A stretch of DNA of 8,144 bases from CAZNYG01 sp964577205 (GTDB taxonomy: Bacteria; Elusimicrobiota; Endomicrobiia; Endomicrobiales; CAIRNS01), in contig CAZNYG010000082.1 of NCBI GenBank assembly GCA_964577205.1, positions 1 to 8,144 on the forward strand, given 5' to 3'. Below are positions 1-7,419 of the stretch, one piece after another. Within the stretch, counting starts at the first letter, position 1, and every line of letters begins with the position of its first letter. A program made the position numbers and the translations under genes. The notes below the pieces were generated by a model, which searched no databases, was not told the DNA's origin, and saw only the letters and a program-made list of their open reading frames with translations.

Positions 1-2
1 TA

Positions 3-3000
3 ACGCGGTGCGCCGAAAGGCCTTTACACGAGCTTGGCGGGTTCGAACGGCGTGTCGCGGCTCAGCGGGAACTCCTGGACTACGCTTCCGCGGCCGCCCG
101 TCTTTCGGGAACCATGCGGCAGGGATCGCTCCAGAAAAAGGTCACGGATTCATTCCTTTCCTATATGGACGCGGAATACGCGGTCCGCGTCAGTGAAAAC
201 ACCGCTTTCAGGATGATACGAGACGCTCTGGCGGCGAAGGACGAACGGCTGTTCGAAGACCTCTTCATCATGCTTGTTTCGGCGGTCGGCCGGTATCCCG
301 AAGCCCTGGAAATGCCGGACATTACCGTTCTCCTGCACGAGATATACGGCCTGGAACCCGAGGGTGACGGATCGCGCGCCATGCTCCGTTACCTGGACGG
401 GCTTTCCCGCCATCCCGATAAGACCGTGGCCGCCATGGCCGCGAAGGCGCGGGCCTCGGTGAAACAGGGGGTGCTGGTATTCCTTTCGCCGGAAGCGGTG
501 CCCGTTTCAAAAGCCGGCGGCATGGGCAGCGCGGTCGGAGAGAGGGCGCAGGAACTCGCCGCCACAGGCCTGAAAGTGTACGTCATCACTCCGCTCTACC
601 AGAAGAACAAGCAGGCCCTGCTGCGGTCGGGGCTGCGAAACCGGTACCGTGAACCGCTCAGGAATATCAGGGTTTCCAAAGACGCAGTGAGCGACGCGGG
701 CCTGTCCACGGCGCGCGTCAACGGCGTCGAATACATCCTCCTCGAGAACCTCCACTTTGCCGAAGAGCTTTACGGCCCGGGCGTTTCCCAGACGCACGAG
801 ATGATGAGGTCCGTCTTCCTGTGCAACGCCGCTGTCGAAGCCGTGCGCCGTCTGCACGTCAAACCATCCATGTTCATCGGTAACGACTGGATGACCGCTC
901 CCGCGCGCTTGCGTTTCAAGAAGCGGCTGGCCGAAAACCCGGAAGCGTTTGGATACCTCGCGGACATGCTGTTCCCCTGCATACTCCATAACGGCGGATC
1001 GTCCTACCAGTTCCGCGTGCCGCGGTGGGTTGACGGGCGCGACCGTTTCCAGGATCTCGGCGTGTCGTCTGAAGAGGAAAGTCTTTTCGTAGATGAGAAC
1101 GACCATAGCCTTATCAATTTTACCCAGGCGCTGTTGCGCTCGAGCGACATGGTATTCGAAGTGAGCGAAGGCCAGCTTAAGGAGCACCTTACGACGGAAG
1201 GATCTGCAGGCCTTTTAAATACATACCTGGAACTGAGAAGGGGAGGGCGGCATTTCTCCAGCCCGAGCGGCATCGAACAGGGAAAAATGCAGATAAAATT
1301 GTTCGGGAGTTCAGCGCATGAGGCCCTCCGAGCCGGCAGGGAAGCCGTCGAACGGTGGTTCGGCCGCGTCCTGGAGGGCAAGGCTGAAGCGAAAACGCGG
1401 GAGCTCGGGAAGATCCAGGGCCTGTGGGGACAGGAGCCTCCTTCGATCGGCAGGGATACCCTTGTCGTGGGCATGGTCATGCGGATAGAATACCAGAAGA
1501 ACATGGAGCTGGTGGAACGGTTCATAGAATCCATAGTCAACGACGAAAAGTACAAGAGGAGAGACGGCGGCGAAAATGAAAAGGTCGTCTTCGTCATGTC
1601 CGGCGTCAGCGCCGACAAAAGGCTGATGGACCGGCTGAACGCGCTGAAGGGCAAGTATCCCGGCAGGGTGGGGTATTTCTACGGGTTCATCCCGGAAGAG
1701 GACAAGGAAACGCTCATGAAGGCGAGCGACGTGTTCATTGAGTTCTCCAATTTTGAGCCCCAGGGCCTGTCTCCGCTTGAAGCTTTGTCGGCCGGATGCG
1801 TAGTGCTCCTGTCGCGTGTAGGCGGCCACATCAGCACTTGCCGGCACGGGATGAACGGACGTTTGTTCAGCCTCGGAGAGCGGGCGCTCGAAAACGCGTT
1901 GAACGAGTTCGGCGTGCTCTACGATATGAAAATAAATGACAAGCGGGGCTGGCGTAGAATGGTATTCCGCGGCGCGGCCGGCGATCATGGCTGGGACGTC
2001 CCGATACGCAGTTTCCTGAGTCAGCTTGACGAACTCTCCGAAATGGGACCGCGTTCCGGCGGCGCGGCGCGGAAGCCGGTCCCCGCGCGTTTTGAGGCCC
2101 CTTCGTGGGTCAAGGGGATGCGCGTGTATGACATGAATAACAGCCGGGCTCCGGAGGCGCAGGGCCCGCGGAGCGATCCTGTAAAATTTTCCGGCCTGGA
2201 GAAACTGATCGAAACCGTAAAAGGCAGGAAATACAACGCGCTGCGGCTCACGCCTCTGCGCGAACCGGACAGAGGCCCGTATTCTCCGCTGAGCTCCTGC
2301 GCGATAGACCCGGGGCATATAGACTGGGAAGCCGAAGGATTAGAAGGCAAAAAGCCCGAAGAAAAATGGAAAGTATTCGCAGACAGGTTACCGGAAGAGT
2401 TTTTCGATATCATGGACGACGAACGCGTGCTGCGGTACGCGCACGTCAAAGCCTGCCATGAGGCGGGGATAACGGATCCCGATGGAACGTTCGACCCCGG
2501 GAACCTGGAGGGGTTTGCCGCGAAAATATTTGGAATTGCCGGCGGCGCGCGTTACGCGTTCGATCTTCCCGGCGAATACTGGGCGAGCTGCAGGAAGATC
2601 CTCATGGAGCAGCATTTCGCGCGCGCGCAGCTGGCTGAAGCGCTGGAGCGGGCAGAAAAGCTCGGCATAAAAGTTATCTGCCAGCCCGGGCTGGCGGTCC
2701 CTGGCGCGGGATCCGACGGCGATGTTAACCCGGGACGCGGAGCTCCGTCTTTAAAAGAAACCCTGCGGCAGTACGAATTCTGGATGGATCTCGGGTTCGA
2801 CGCCGTGGAATGCGGCTCCATACACGCCGCGCCGGATGATTTTCAGGATGAGTTGATAAGGCTGGCCGCTAAACGCGGCATCGCTCTGCTGGCCAAAACC
2901 GGCGGAGATGAAAATGATACGATCCTGCGCGAAAAAGGGTACGAGATATACGGCGCGGAGGCGCCGGGAGCGCCCGGCAGGCCGCCGGAGACCAATCCCA

Positions 3001-6000
3001 TAGCTATGGGCATTCGCGCGTTTGAAGTGATCAGAAGGCTGTATTATGATCCGCTTACGATCGGTCTGTCGGAGTTTTTGATGGGGCGGCCATCCAATGC
3101 CCTCGCGATCGCACTTAAAGGATTACCCTGGCAGGAGCCTCTGCTTTCCTTCGCGTCCGCGGACGACAGGGACGACGTTTTCTTCGATCTTCGGGAAGCG
3201 TACTTGAGTCGCGCCGGCTCGCGGGAATATAAGTCCCTGGAACTGCCCGGGAAAGTAAAATTCTTCACGGTAAGGGACAAATATGTCATGGCAGACGACC
3301 GCTGCCTTCTGGCGACGCTCGGCTTTAACAGCGACGAGGCTTTTTTCACGGTTTCGGATGCGCTTCGGGACCGGCTTTATGCTATTAAGAGCGGACTGGA
3401 AGCCCTGCCCGGCGAATTTGAGTCCTATGGCCAGCTGATCAACGCGATAGTCGAACATGAGCTGGACGAACACCTCGCGCTGAGGAGCCACTTACCGGCT
3501 TTTGACACATATCTCTGGGAAAAACACGCCTTGCCGTTGAACCGGGCAAAAAGGGCCATGCGGACGGCTGAAGCGTTCCATCAATGGATCAACAGTTCAA
3601 AGTGCCACAGCGGCGTGTACCCGCGTTGCGAAGAGCAGAGGAAACTGCTCGCGTACACCGAAACGTTCATCGCATCGGTCAATGAGACCGGTCTGGACCG
3701 GGTCAGGCGGCATTTCGGGAACCTTGAGCCCGGAATGGTCAGATACGTTTATGCCGACATGGACGGCACGCTCGTGCTGAACGGGGACGCCGAGGTTTCA
3801 CTTTATATGGTGAAGCGGATAAAGCGGTTTCTGGAGAAACAGCGTTTTTTTTCCATTGTCAGTTCTTCGGGGTTTGAAGACGTGCAGAGGAAACTGCTTG
3901 ATAGGATCGTCTGGGAGATCGGCACCCGGGGACTTGACCGGGATTTAATGGAAAAGATATTCATCGAGAGAAACAAGAACAACATGAAACGGAATCTCTT
4001 TGATACCGCGATGAAGGGGATCATTGAGAGATTTACCGATGTCGAGCACCGCATGCTTGAACGGCTGCCGGTAGCGGCGAACAACGGAGGCCAGATATGG
4101 CGTTGGGACAGGTCAAGCGGCGCGTATAAGTGTGTCAGGATCGACCGCATGGAGAGCGGCGACGTCGAACGTGTGAATGGGAAACTCCAGGAAGTATTAA
4201 AAAGCGACGAAATCAGAGAATCTTTTAAGCGATTCAGCGGACTTGAAGAGCCCCAGTTTTTTGACGAAGAGTTTTTTAACGAAGTGATCGGTTACAGAAA
4301 GACCGAAGAAGGTATCAACGAAATAGACATATATTTTCTGGGGAAGAACGTATCCACCGAGGACAAACATCGTTTCGCCGATGATTGCGAAAAAAACGGG
4401 GATCCGAGGCAGATCGTCGCCGGTAAGCTGAACATATGGTTTAAAGAAAAAGGCATACCGTTCAAAGCCGTGGTCGGAGGGAAAACGAGGATACTGATAA
4501 TCAAGGAGAAGACGAATAAAGCGAACGCCGTCAACTGGCTCGCGCAAGCCGTGGGCGCGGAGCAAAGAGGTAAGGATGGAACAAGGTGGTACTCAGTTTT
4601 TTTCGGGGACAAATTCAAATTCATCGTAAGCAGTGGGAACATAGACCACGACAATCGAGACTCTTCTCTTCTTTGGTATCCGACAGTTGACGTCATCATA
4701 AACGTCGGTAAGGATAACCTGCCGAAGTACCCAATATCTCCTACCCCATATTTTTATGTCCCCGGCGGGCCGCTCGCGACGAGCCGATGCATGAAATTGT
4801 TAAGCGGTAAGGTTCCGGTCGAGGGCATGCCGCAAACTCCTGAGAAATGGCTGTTAAGCGTCTGCCCTCAGCTGCACGGCCGCACGGTCGTTCACTATTT
4901 CGAGGAGAGGGATACAGAGGGCATTGAACTGGCGGCCCGGATGAACGGGTTCGGAGCGCGGAGCGTCATTTTTCTGCCGTACGGACAAATACCTGATGCT
5001 TATCGTGGCGATTTCAAGACATTCGGGAAAAAAGCGGTTCTCGTCAGTTCCGGTAAAATGGAGCCGGTGTACTACGGCAAGATCAATGCGGGGGATGCGG
5101 GAGAAGTCCTGGCGGTGGCGGTACGCGGCATGCAAGCCGAAGACGCGTTTTCAGTGGCACGGTGCCTTGCCGATCAGGCCTCGGGTGAAAGTTCGATAGC
5201 CGATGAATTCAGAGAATGGCTTGAAGATGATCCTGCCTCTGTTTTCGGCAAAAGCCCGGTGATATTCGACCTCCGCTGTTTCAAGGTGCCGAAAGTACTG
5301 GCGGGCCCGGGCTTCAGTTTCCGTGGAAGCGATATGGCGGCGGCCGCGGGCATTGTGGTGCGCATGCCTGTCATTCCGGACGGCGGAACACCTGACATCT
5401 CTGAGTCGCCGTTCAACCTTCAGTGTATTGTCGAGCAGCCTCCCACTGTCCGGGAATGGGTCTCTCCTGTACGCGAAGTAGTCGAACAGTACGCGCGCCT
5501 GCTGTTTTCCGGACAGGTATCTTTCATACCCCCGGGCTCCCAAGTGGCCGTGGCTGTGCCGGTACGGAAAATAGAAACAGGCAGTTCTTCATCACAGGTT
5601 TCCAGCGTTTACCAGCTCGCGGGAGCGCCCGGTTACCATGAGGAAGTATCTGTGGTAATACTTCAGGGCCTGTTCAGCCCCGAAGATCCCTTCTCGGCCG
5701 ATCCGGCTCTGTTGGATCCGTTCCCGGACGAGAGCGCCGGCGCCGCACTGTTCCCTGACGGCCGTCAAAAAAGCCTGGAAAACGCCATAAAGAGATTTGT
5801 CGCGCTCATGGAACAAGGCATGAAACCGCCGTTGAGAACTTCCTACAAGGCGCAGTTATGGCGGTCCGGATACTGTAATATGCTGGCGCGCAATTACGGT
5901 CATCTGACCGGGCGGTACACTCCACGCGTTGTTTTCGATGCCATCCAGTCGTACCTTGACAGGGAGATCGAACAGACCGTAAGAAAATTCCATGGCGACG

Positions 6001-7367
6001 GCAAAAAAGTTCATTTCTGGGTAGAGTGCGCGGACAGGGAACAGGCGCGCGACTGCGCCGAAGCGGTGGGCATGTGGCTGGATCTTGGTTTTGACGGAGT
6101 TTTTATCGACGTCCGCGAGGCCTCCGCCGTGCCTGAACTGCTGCCGCTGGTCAAAGAGGCCGCATCTTCCCGTTCCGTTCCGGGACGCGCGATCGAAGTA
6201 ACGGTCTCAGTCCCGCGGGAGTGCGGCCTGAGCAGCAGTGAAATATTTGATAAATACGGATTCCGTTCCGCGAGAGAACTGTCCAGCCTCGGGCAAAATG
6301 AACGTCCCGCTCCATTCGAAGCCGTGCTTCAGCCCGTCGGGAGCGGTCCGGAAGTTGCTGGCCTGGGCCCCGCCCGCGGCGCCGGCATGGTTTGCCTCCT
6401 GCCGTGGGGATCCGAGTCCGGCCCGATAGATCCGGCTGACGCTTCCTGGGTCTCGTTTATAGAAGCGGTTGAAGGGTTGAGGGGTCTTGTCCGCGAATCT
6501 CCGGAAGAAGCGTATCAGCGGGAGTACGATAAGGCCAGAGCCATGATGAAAAGCTTTGAGCGGGTATCGAAAGAAGGCGGCCGCAGGCACGCTTCCAGGT
6601 ATCTTCACGCGGCGCTTGAGCTTTATGACAGCGATCCGACTAAGTACCTCGGCAACTGGGCCGAACAACTGATCAAAGAAGCAGCGGACAGCTCCGATGA
6701 GCCGGGCCCCATGCTGGAGAGTTTACGTCGTCGCACCGAGGAGTACGCGAAGAAGTTTAAAGCGGCGCGCGGCAATGATGAAAGGCTGATGGTGAACTCG
6801 GGGTACGCGGGATTCATCCGCGGCGTTTTCGAAAGTTTGGCGCTGGACGGTACGATGTCTCCTGAAAAGAGGGCTTTGGAAGCCCTTGCCTTCTTCTATG
6901 GGAAGAACACCATGCCGCGGACAGTCCTTCGCAGTTTCATGAAAGAGCGCAGAGAAAGCCTGATCACTAAAGAAAATGCCGGAGCCGAAACTCCCGCCCA
7001 ATTGAATTCCATCGTGTACGTTCTTCAGCGTATCGCGCAGTTGGAAGGAACGGACGGTCCTTTAATGCGGGACGCGTTGAAAAGCGAAGAGGATGTCCGC
7101 CGGGAGATACGCGGCCTGATAATGCCTTTCATTGGACAGTGCTGCCGGCGCGGTATCATTCCCCGAGAGATCGAGGGGCAGATCGAGCGGCTGGATAAAG
7201 GCCGCGCGGCGGGCGACAGATGTCTCACGGACACGCGCTTTGTCGTGAACGAAATGATCCGGATATACGAAACCTGGGTGGAAGACGATGGGTCTTTCCG
7301 CGGAGTCGTGCGCCGGTTGGGCGGGGAGCTGCCGGGATACGTCAAGGCGCTTCTTCAGGCGGCGTGA
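3..7367 (+). CDS. Giant multidomain glycan-related protein (GT5-like glycosyltransferase, GH13-like barrel, HAD-IIB phosphatase), 5' end outside window
   Basis: A single open frame of at least 2454 residues ends at TGA 7365-7367. The first ATG in frame is at 114, but the frame stays open to the left edge and the upstream codons read as a plausible amphipathic helix (HELGGFERRVAAQRELLDYA), so I treat the gene as 5' partial. Modules by residue from ATG 114: helical 1-117; GT-B transferase about 118-650; GH13-like barrel about 670-1120; helical linker to about 1205; HAD-IIB phosphatase about 1208-1545; alpha/beta segment about 1575-1712; beta-rich segment about 1714-1866; barrel-like segment about 1867-2110; helical C-terminus 2112-2417. 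Single-function GT5 enzymes are near 480-550 residues, so this is several times longer. No signal peptide or membrane span is visible in the part seen, but the true N-terminus is missing. A role in synthesis or remodelling of a glucan or sugar phosphate is inferred from the domains; the substrate cannot be read. Whether every module is catalytic is doubtful. The coding frame itself is near certain. Confidence 0.93.
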   Translation, partial: TRCAERPLHELGGFERRVAAQRELLDYASAAARLSGTMRQGSLQKKVTDSFLSYMDAEYAVRVSENTAFRMIRDALAAKDERLFEDLFIMLVSAVGRYPEALEMPDITVLLHEIYGLEPEGDGSRAMLRYLDGLSRHPDKTVAAMAAKARASVKQGVLVFLSPEAVPVSKAGGMGSAVGERAQELAATGLKVYVITPLYQKNKQALLRSGLRNRYREPLRNIRVSKDAVSDAGLSTARVNGVEYILLENLHFAEELYGPGVSQTHEMMRSVFLCNAAVEAVRRLHVKPSMFIGNDWMTAPARLRFKKRLAENPEAFGYLADMLFPCILHNGGSSYQFRVPRWVDGRDRFQDLGVSSEEESLFVDENDHSLINFTQALLRSSDMVFEVSEGQLKEHLTTEGSAGLLNTYLELRRGGRHFSSPSGIEQGKMQIKLFGSSAHEALRAGREAVERWFGRVLEGKAEAKTRELGKIQGLWGQEPPSIGRDTLVVGMVMRIEYQKNMELVERFIESIVNDEKYKRRDGGENEKVVFVMSGVSADKRLMDRLNALKGKYPGRVGYFYGFIPEEDKETLMKASDVFIEFSNFEPQGLSPLEALSAGCVVLLSRVGGHISTCRHGMNGRLFSLGERALENALNEFGVLYDMKINDKRGWRRMVFRGAAGDHGWDVPIRSFLSQLDELSEMGPRSGGAARKPVPARFEAPSWVKGMRVYDMNNSRAPEAQGPRSDPVKFSGLEKLIETVKGRKYNALRLTPLREPDRGPYSPLSSCAIDPGHIDWEAEGLEGKKPEEKWKVFADRLPEEFFDIMDDERVLRYAHVKACHEAGITDPDGTFDPGNLEGFAAKIFGIAGGARYAFDLPGEYWASCRKILMEQHFARAQLAEALERAEKLGIKVICQPGLAVPGAGSDGDVNPGRGAPSLKETLRQYEFWMDLGFDAVECGSIHAAPDDFQDELIRLAAKRGIALLAKTGGDENDTILREKGYEIYGAEAPGAPGRPPETNPIAMGIRAFEVIRRLYYDPLTIGLSEFLMGRPSNALAIALKGLPWQEPLLSFASADDRDDVFFDLREAYLSRAGSREYKSLELPGKVKFFTVRDKYVMADDRCLLATLGFNSDEAFFTVSDALRDRLYAIKSGLEALPGEFESYGQLINAIVEHELDEHLALRSHLPAFDTYLWEKHALPLNRAKRAMRTAEAFHQWINSSKCHSGVYPRCEEQRKLLAYTETFIASVNETGLDRVRRHFGNLEPGMVRYVYADMDGTLVLNGDAEVSLYMVKRIKRFLEKQRFFSIVSSSGFEDVQRKLLDRIVWEIGTRGLDRDLMEKIFIERNKNNMKRNLFDTAMKGIIERFTDVEHRMLERLPVAANNGGQIWRWDRSSGAYKCVRIDRMESGDVERVNGKLQEVLKSDEIRESFKRFSGLEEPQFFDEEFFNEVIGYRKTEEGINEIDIYFLGKNVSTEDKHRFADDCEKNGDPRQIVAGKLNIWFKEKGIPFKAVVGGKTRILIIKEKTNKANAVNWLAQAVGAEQRGKDGTRWYSVFFGDKFKFIVSSGNIDHDNRDSSLLWYPTVDVIINVGKDNLPKYPISPTPYFYVPGGPLATSRCMKLLSGKVPVEGMPQTPEKWLLSVCPQLHGRTVVHYFEERDTEGIELAARMNGFGARSVIFLPYGQIPDAYRGDFKTFGKKAVLVSSGKMEPVYYGKINAGDAGEVLAVAVRGMQAEDAFSVARCLADQASGESSIADEFREWLEDDPASVFGKSPVIFDLRCFKVPKVLAGPGFSFRGSDMAAAAGIVVRMPVIPDGGTPDISESPFNLQCIVEQPPTVREWVSPVREVVEQYARLLFSGQVSFIPPGSQVAVAVPVRKIETGSSSSQVSSVYQLAGAPGYHEEVSVVILQGLFSPEDPFSADPALLDPFPDESAGAALFPDGRQKSLENAIKRFVALMEQGMKPPLRTSYKAQLWRSGYCNMLARNYGHLTGRYTPRVVFDAIQSYLDREIEQTVRKFHGDGKKVHFWVECADREQARDCAEAVGMWLDLGFDGVFIDVREASAVPELLPLVKEAASSRSVPGRAIEVTVSVPRECGLSSSEIFDKYGFRSARELSSLGQNERPAPFEAVLQPVGSGPEVAGLGPARGAGMVCLLPWGSESGPIDPADASWVSFIEAVEGLRGLVRESPEEAYQREYDKARAMMKSFERVSKEGGRRHASRYLHAALELYDSDPTKYLGNWAEQLIKEAADSSDEPGPMLESLRRRTEEYAKKFKAARGNDERLMVNSGYAGFIRGVFESLALDGTMSPEKRALEALAFFYGKNTMPRTVLRSFMKERRESLITKENAGAETPAQLNSIVYVLQRIAQLEGTDGPLMRDALKSEEDVRREIRGLIMPFIGQCCRRGIIPREIEGQIERLDKGRAAGDRCLTDTRFVVNEMIRIYETWVEDDGSFRGVVRRLGGELPGYVKALLQAA
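465..2063 (+). other. Domain: GT-B glycosyltransferase resembling glycogen/starch synthase (GT5)
   Basis: Residues about 118-650 of the giant protein. The order of landmarks follows GT5 enzymes: the nucleotide-sugar loop at K133 (VSKAGGMGSAVGERAQEL, family form KxGGLGDV), NDW at 257-259 (family HDWH), LHN at 291-293 (family IHN), an SGIE segment ending at E388 (family NGID), R457 and K462 in MRIEYQKN (family R-x4-K near QKG), and FEPQGLSPLEA with E548 and E556 forming the EX7E motif of retaining GT-B transferases. Known family chemistry is transfer of glucose from ADP- or UDP-glucose to the non-reducing end of an alpha-1,4-glucan. The Asp of KxGGLGD is Ser here and both histidines of HDWH are changed (Asn, Met), so donor or acceptor may differ or activity may be weak. 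The SPLEA part of the second motif looks more like GT4 than classical GlgA, so a GT4-like transferase is the main alternative. Confidence 0.8.
2121..3473 (+). other. Domain: alpha-amylase-like (GH13-like) barrel, probably catalytically degenerate
   Basis: Residues about 670-1120. The segment starts with VYDMN and a helix-strand 'FSGLEKLIETVKGRKYNALRL', then PYSPLSSCAIDPGHID (722-737), which matches the beta-2 region of GH13 enzymes (YSPxDYxxIDPxYG). A second strand LGIKVICQPGLAVPG begins at 850, where GH13 region I (DVVxNH) is expected. WMDLGFDAVECG (G894, D896, E899, G901) sits where region II (GxDGFRxD) is expected, LLAKTGG with K928 at region III, and FASADDRD (D1017-R1019) at region IV (NHD). 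In this alignment by eye the region II Arg and nucleophile Asp are Glu and Gly, and the region III acid is Lys. A short beta-rich tail follows (KVKFFTVRDKYVMADDRCLLATLGF), as in the C-terminal domain of amylases. The fold assignment is moderately supported; loss of hydrolase activity is an inference. Confidence 0.6.
3735..4748 (+). other. Domain: HAD-IIB phosphatase/phosphomutase-like
   Basis: Residues about 1208-1545. All four HAD landmarks can be seen: motif I DMDGT with D1215 and D1217 (nucleophile and general acid in the family), motif II SSS at 1250-1252, motif III Lys in the TNKANAVNWL segment (K1469), and motif IV FFGDK with D1499 followed by DHDNRD. About 200 residues lie between motifs II and III, the position of a C2 cap, and contain the ANNGGQIW segment (N1323-G1326) that resembles the 'xNGA' strand of HAD-IIB enzymes. 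Family members include phosphomannomutase, sucrose-phosphate phosphatase and trehalose-phosphate phosphatase. The FFGDK segment and the 'KGIPFKAVVGG' strand before motif III look most like eukaryotic-type phosphomannomutase. The core acid, Ser, Lys and Asp are all present, so this is the module most likely to be active. The physiological substrate is unknown. Confidence 0.78.
4836..5249 (+). other. Domain: unassigned alpha/beta segment after the phosphatase
   Basis: Residues about 1575-1712. Alternating predicted strands and helices are visible: WLLSVCPQL, RTVVHYFEE, GIELAARMNGFGARSVIFLPYG, KAVLVSS, then helices rich in Ala and Glu (DAGEVLAVAVRGMQAEDAFSVARCLADQAS). The pattern suggests a small Rossmann-like or GT-B-like half domain, but I recognise no nucleotide-binding loop or catalytic motif. 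I assign no function. Confidence 0.35.
5709..6443 (+). other. Domain: second barrel-like segment with a GH13-like region II signature
   Basis: Residues about 1866-2110. A strand KKVHFWVEC is followed by a helix and then MWLDLGFDGVFIDVREAS (W1988 to S2005), close to GH13 region II (GxDGFRxDxxxA); here the nucleophile-equivalent D1999 is kept but the preceding Arg is Phe (F1997). A helix (ELLPLVKEAA) and a strand (RAIEVTVSVP) follow. It echoes WMDLGFDAVECG near residue 890 of the first barrel. No region I, III or IV motif can be placed with confidence, so this could be a duplicated and eroded amylase-like barrel or another TIM-barrel type. Confidence 0.4.
6447..7364 (+). other. Domain: helical C-terminal region
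   Basis: Residues 2112-2417 are almost wholly helix-forming, with repeated charged amphipathic stretches such as EEAYQREYDKARAMMKSFER, MLESLRRRTEEYAKKF and VRREIRGLIMPFIG. Pro and Gly are sparse and there is no membrane-length hydrophobic run. I recognise no family. It resembles in character the helical segment at residues 1-117, so both may be linkers or scaffolds around the enzymatic modules. Confidence 0.45.
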
Positions 7368-7386
7368 GCCGGTGAACGGAATAAAG

Positions 7387-7415
7387 CCCGCGGCAGGCGG
7401 GGAAAGGAATTTTTT
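7387..7415 (+). promoter_or_regulatory. Small hairpin and T run between the two genes
   Basis: CCCGC (7387-7391) can pair with GCGGG (7397-7401) around a five-base loop; six T follow at 7410-7415. The T run is eight bases past the stem and the ribosome binding site of the next gene lies between them, so this is a poor intrinsic terminator. It could instead weakly modulate translation of the downstream gene by folding next to its ribosome binding site. It may also be chance pairing in GC-rich sequence. Confidence 0.2.
7403..7408 (+). promoter_or_regulatory. Ribosome binding site for the secreted-protein gene
   Basis: AAAGGA lies 11 bases before the ATG at 7420, slightly long but usable spacing. 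It supports ATG 7420 over the in-frame GTG at 7372, which has no clear purine-rich site before it and would put 16 polar residues ahead of the signal peptide. Confidence 0.5.
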
Positions 7416-7419
7416 CAGA

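Noticed and set aside
507..1187. Antisense open frame of 226 codons
   Set aside because: Opposite the KxGGMG, NDW and LHN motifs of the real gene; no recognisable domain or ribosome binding site.
1311..2318. Antisense open frame of 335 codons
   Set aside because: It lies fully opposite the GT5-like module, whose motifs are clear on the plus strand; its translation is Arg/His/Pro-rich, as expected for a shadow of GC-rich coding sequence.
7372..7374. GTG as start of the second gene
   Set aside because: In frame and four bases after the upstream stop, so translational coupling is possible, but no good ribosome binding site precedes it and it would bury the signal peptide behind 16 polar residues.
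7387..7415. Rho-independent terminator after the giant gene
   Set aside because: The stem has only five pairs and the T run starts eight bases later, just before the next start codon; kept only as a weak hairpin.
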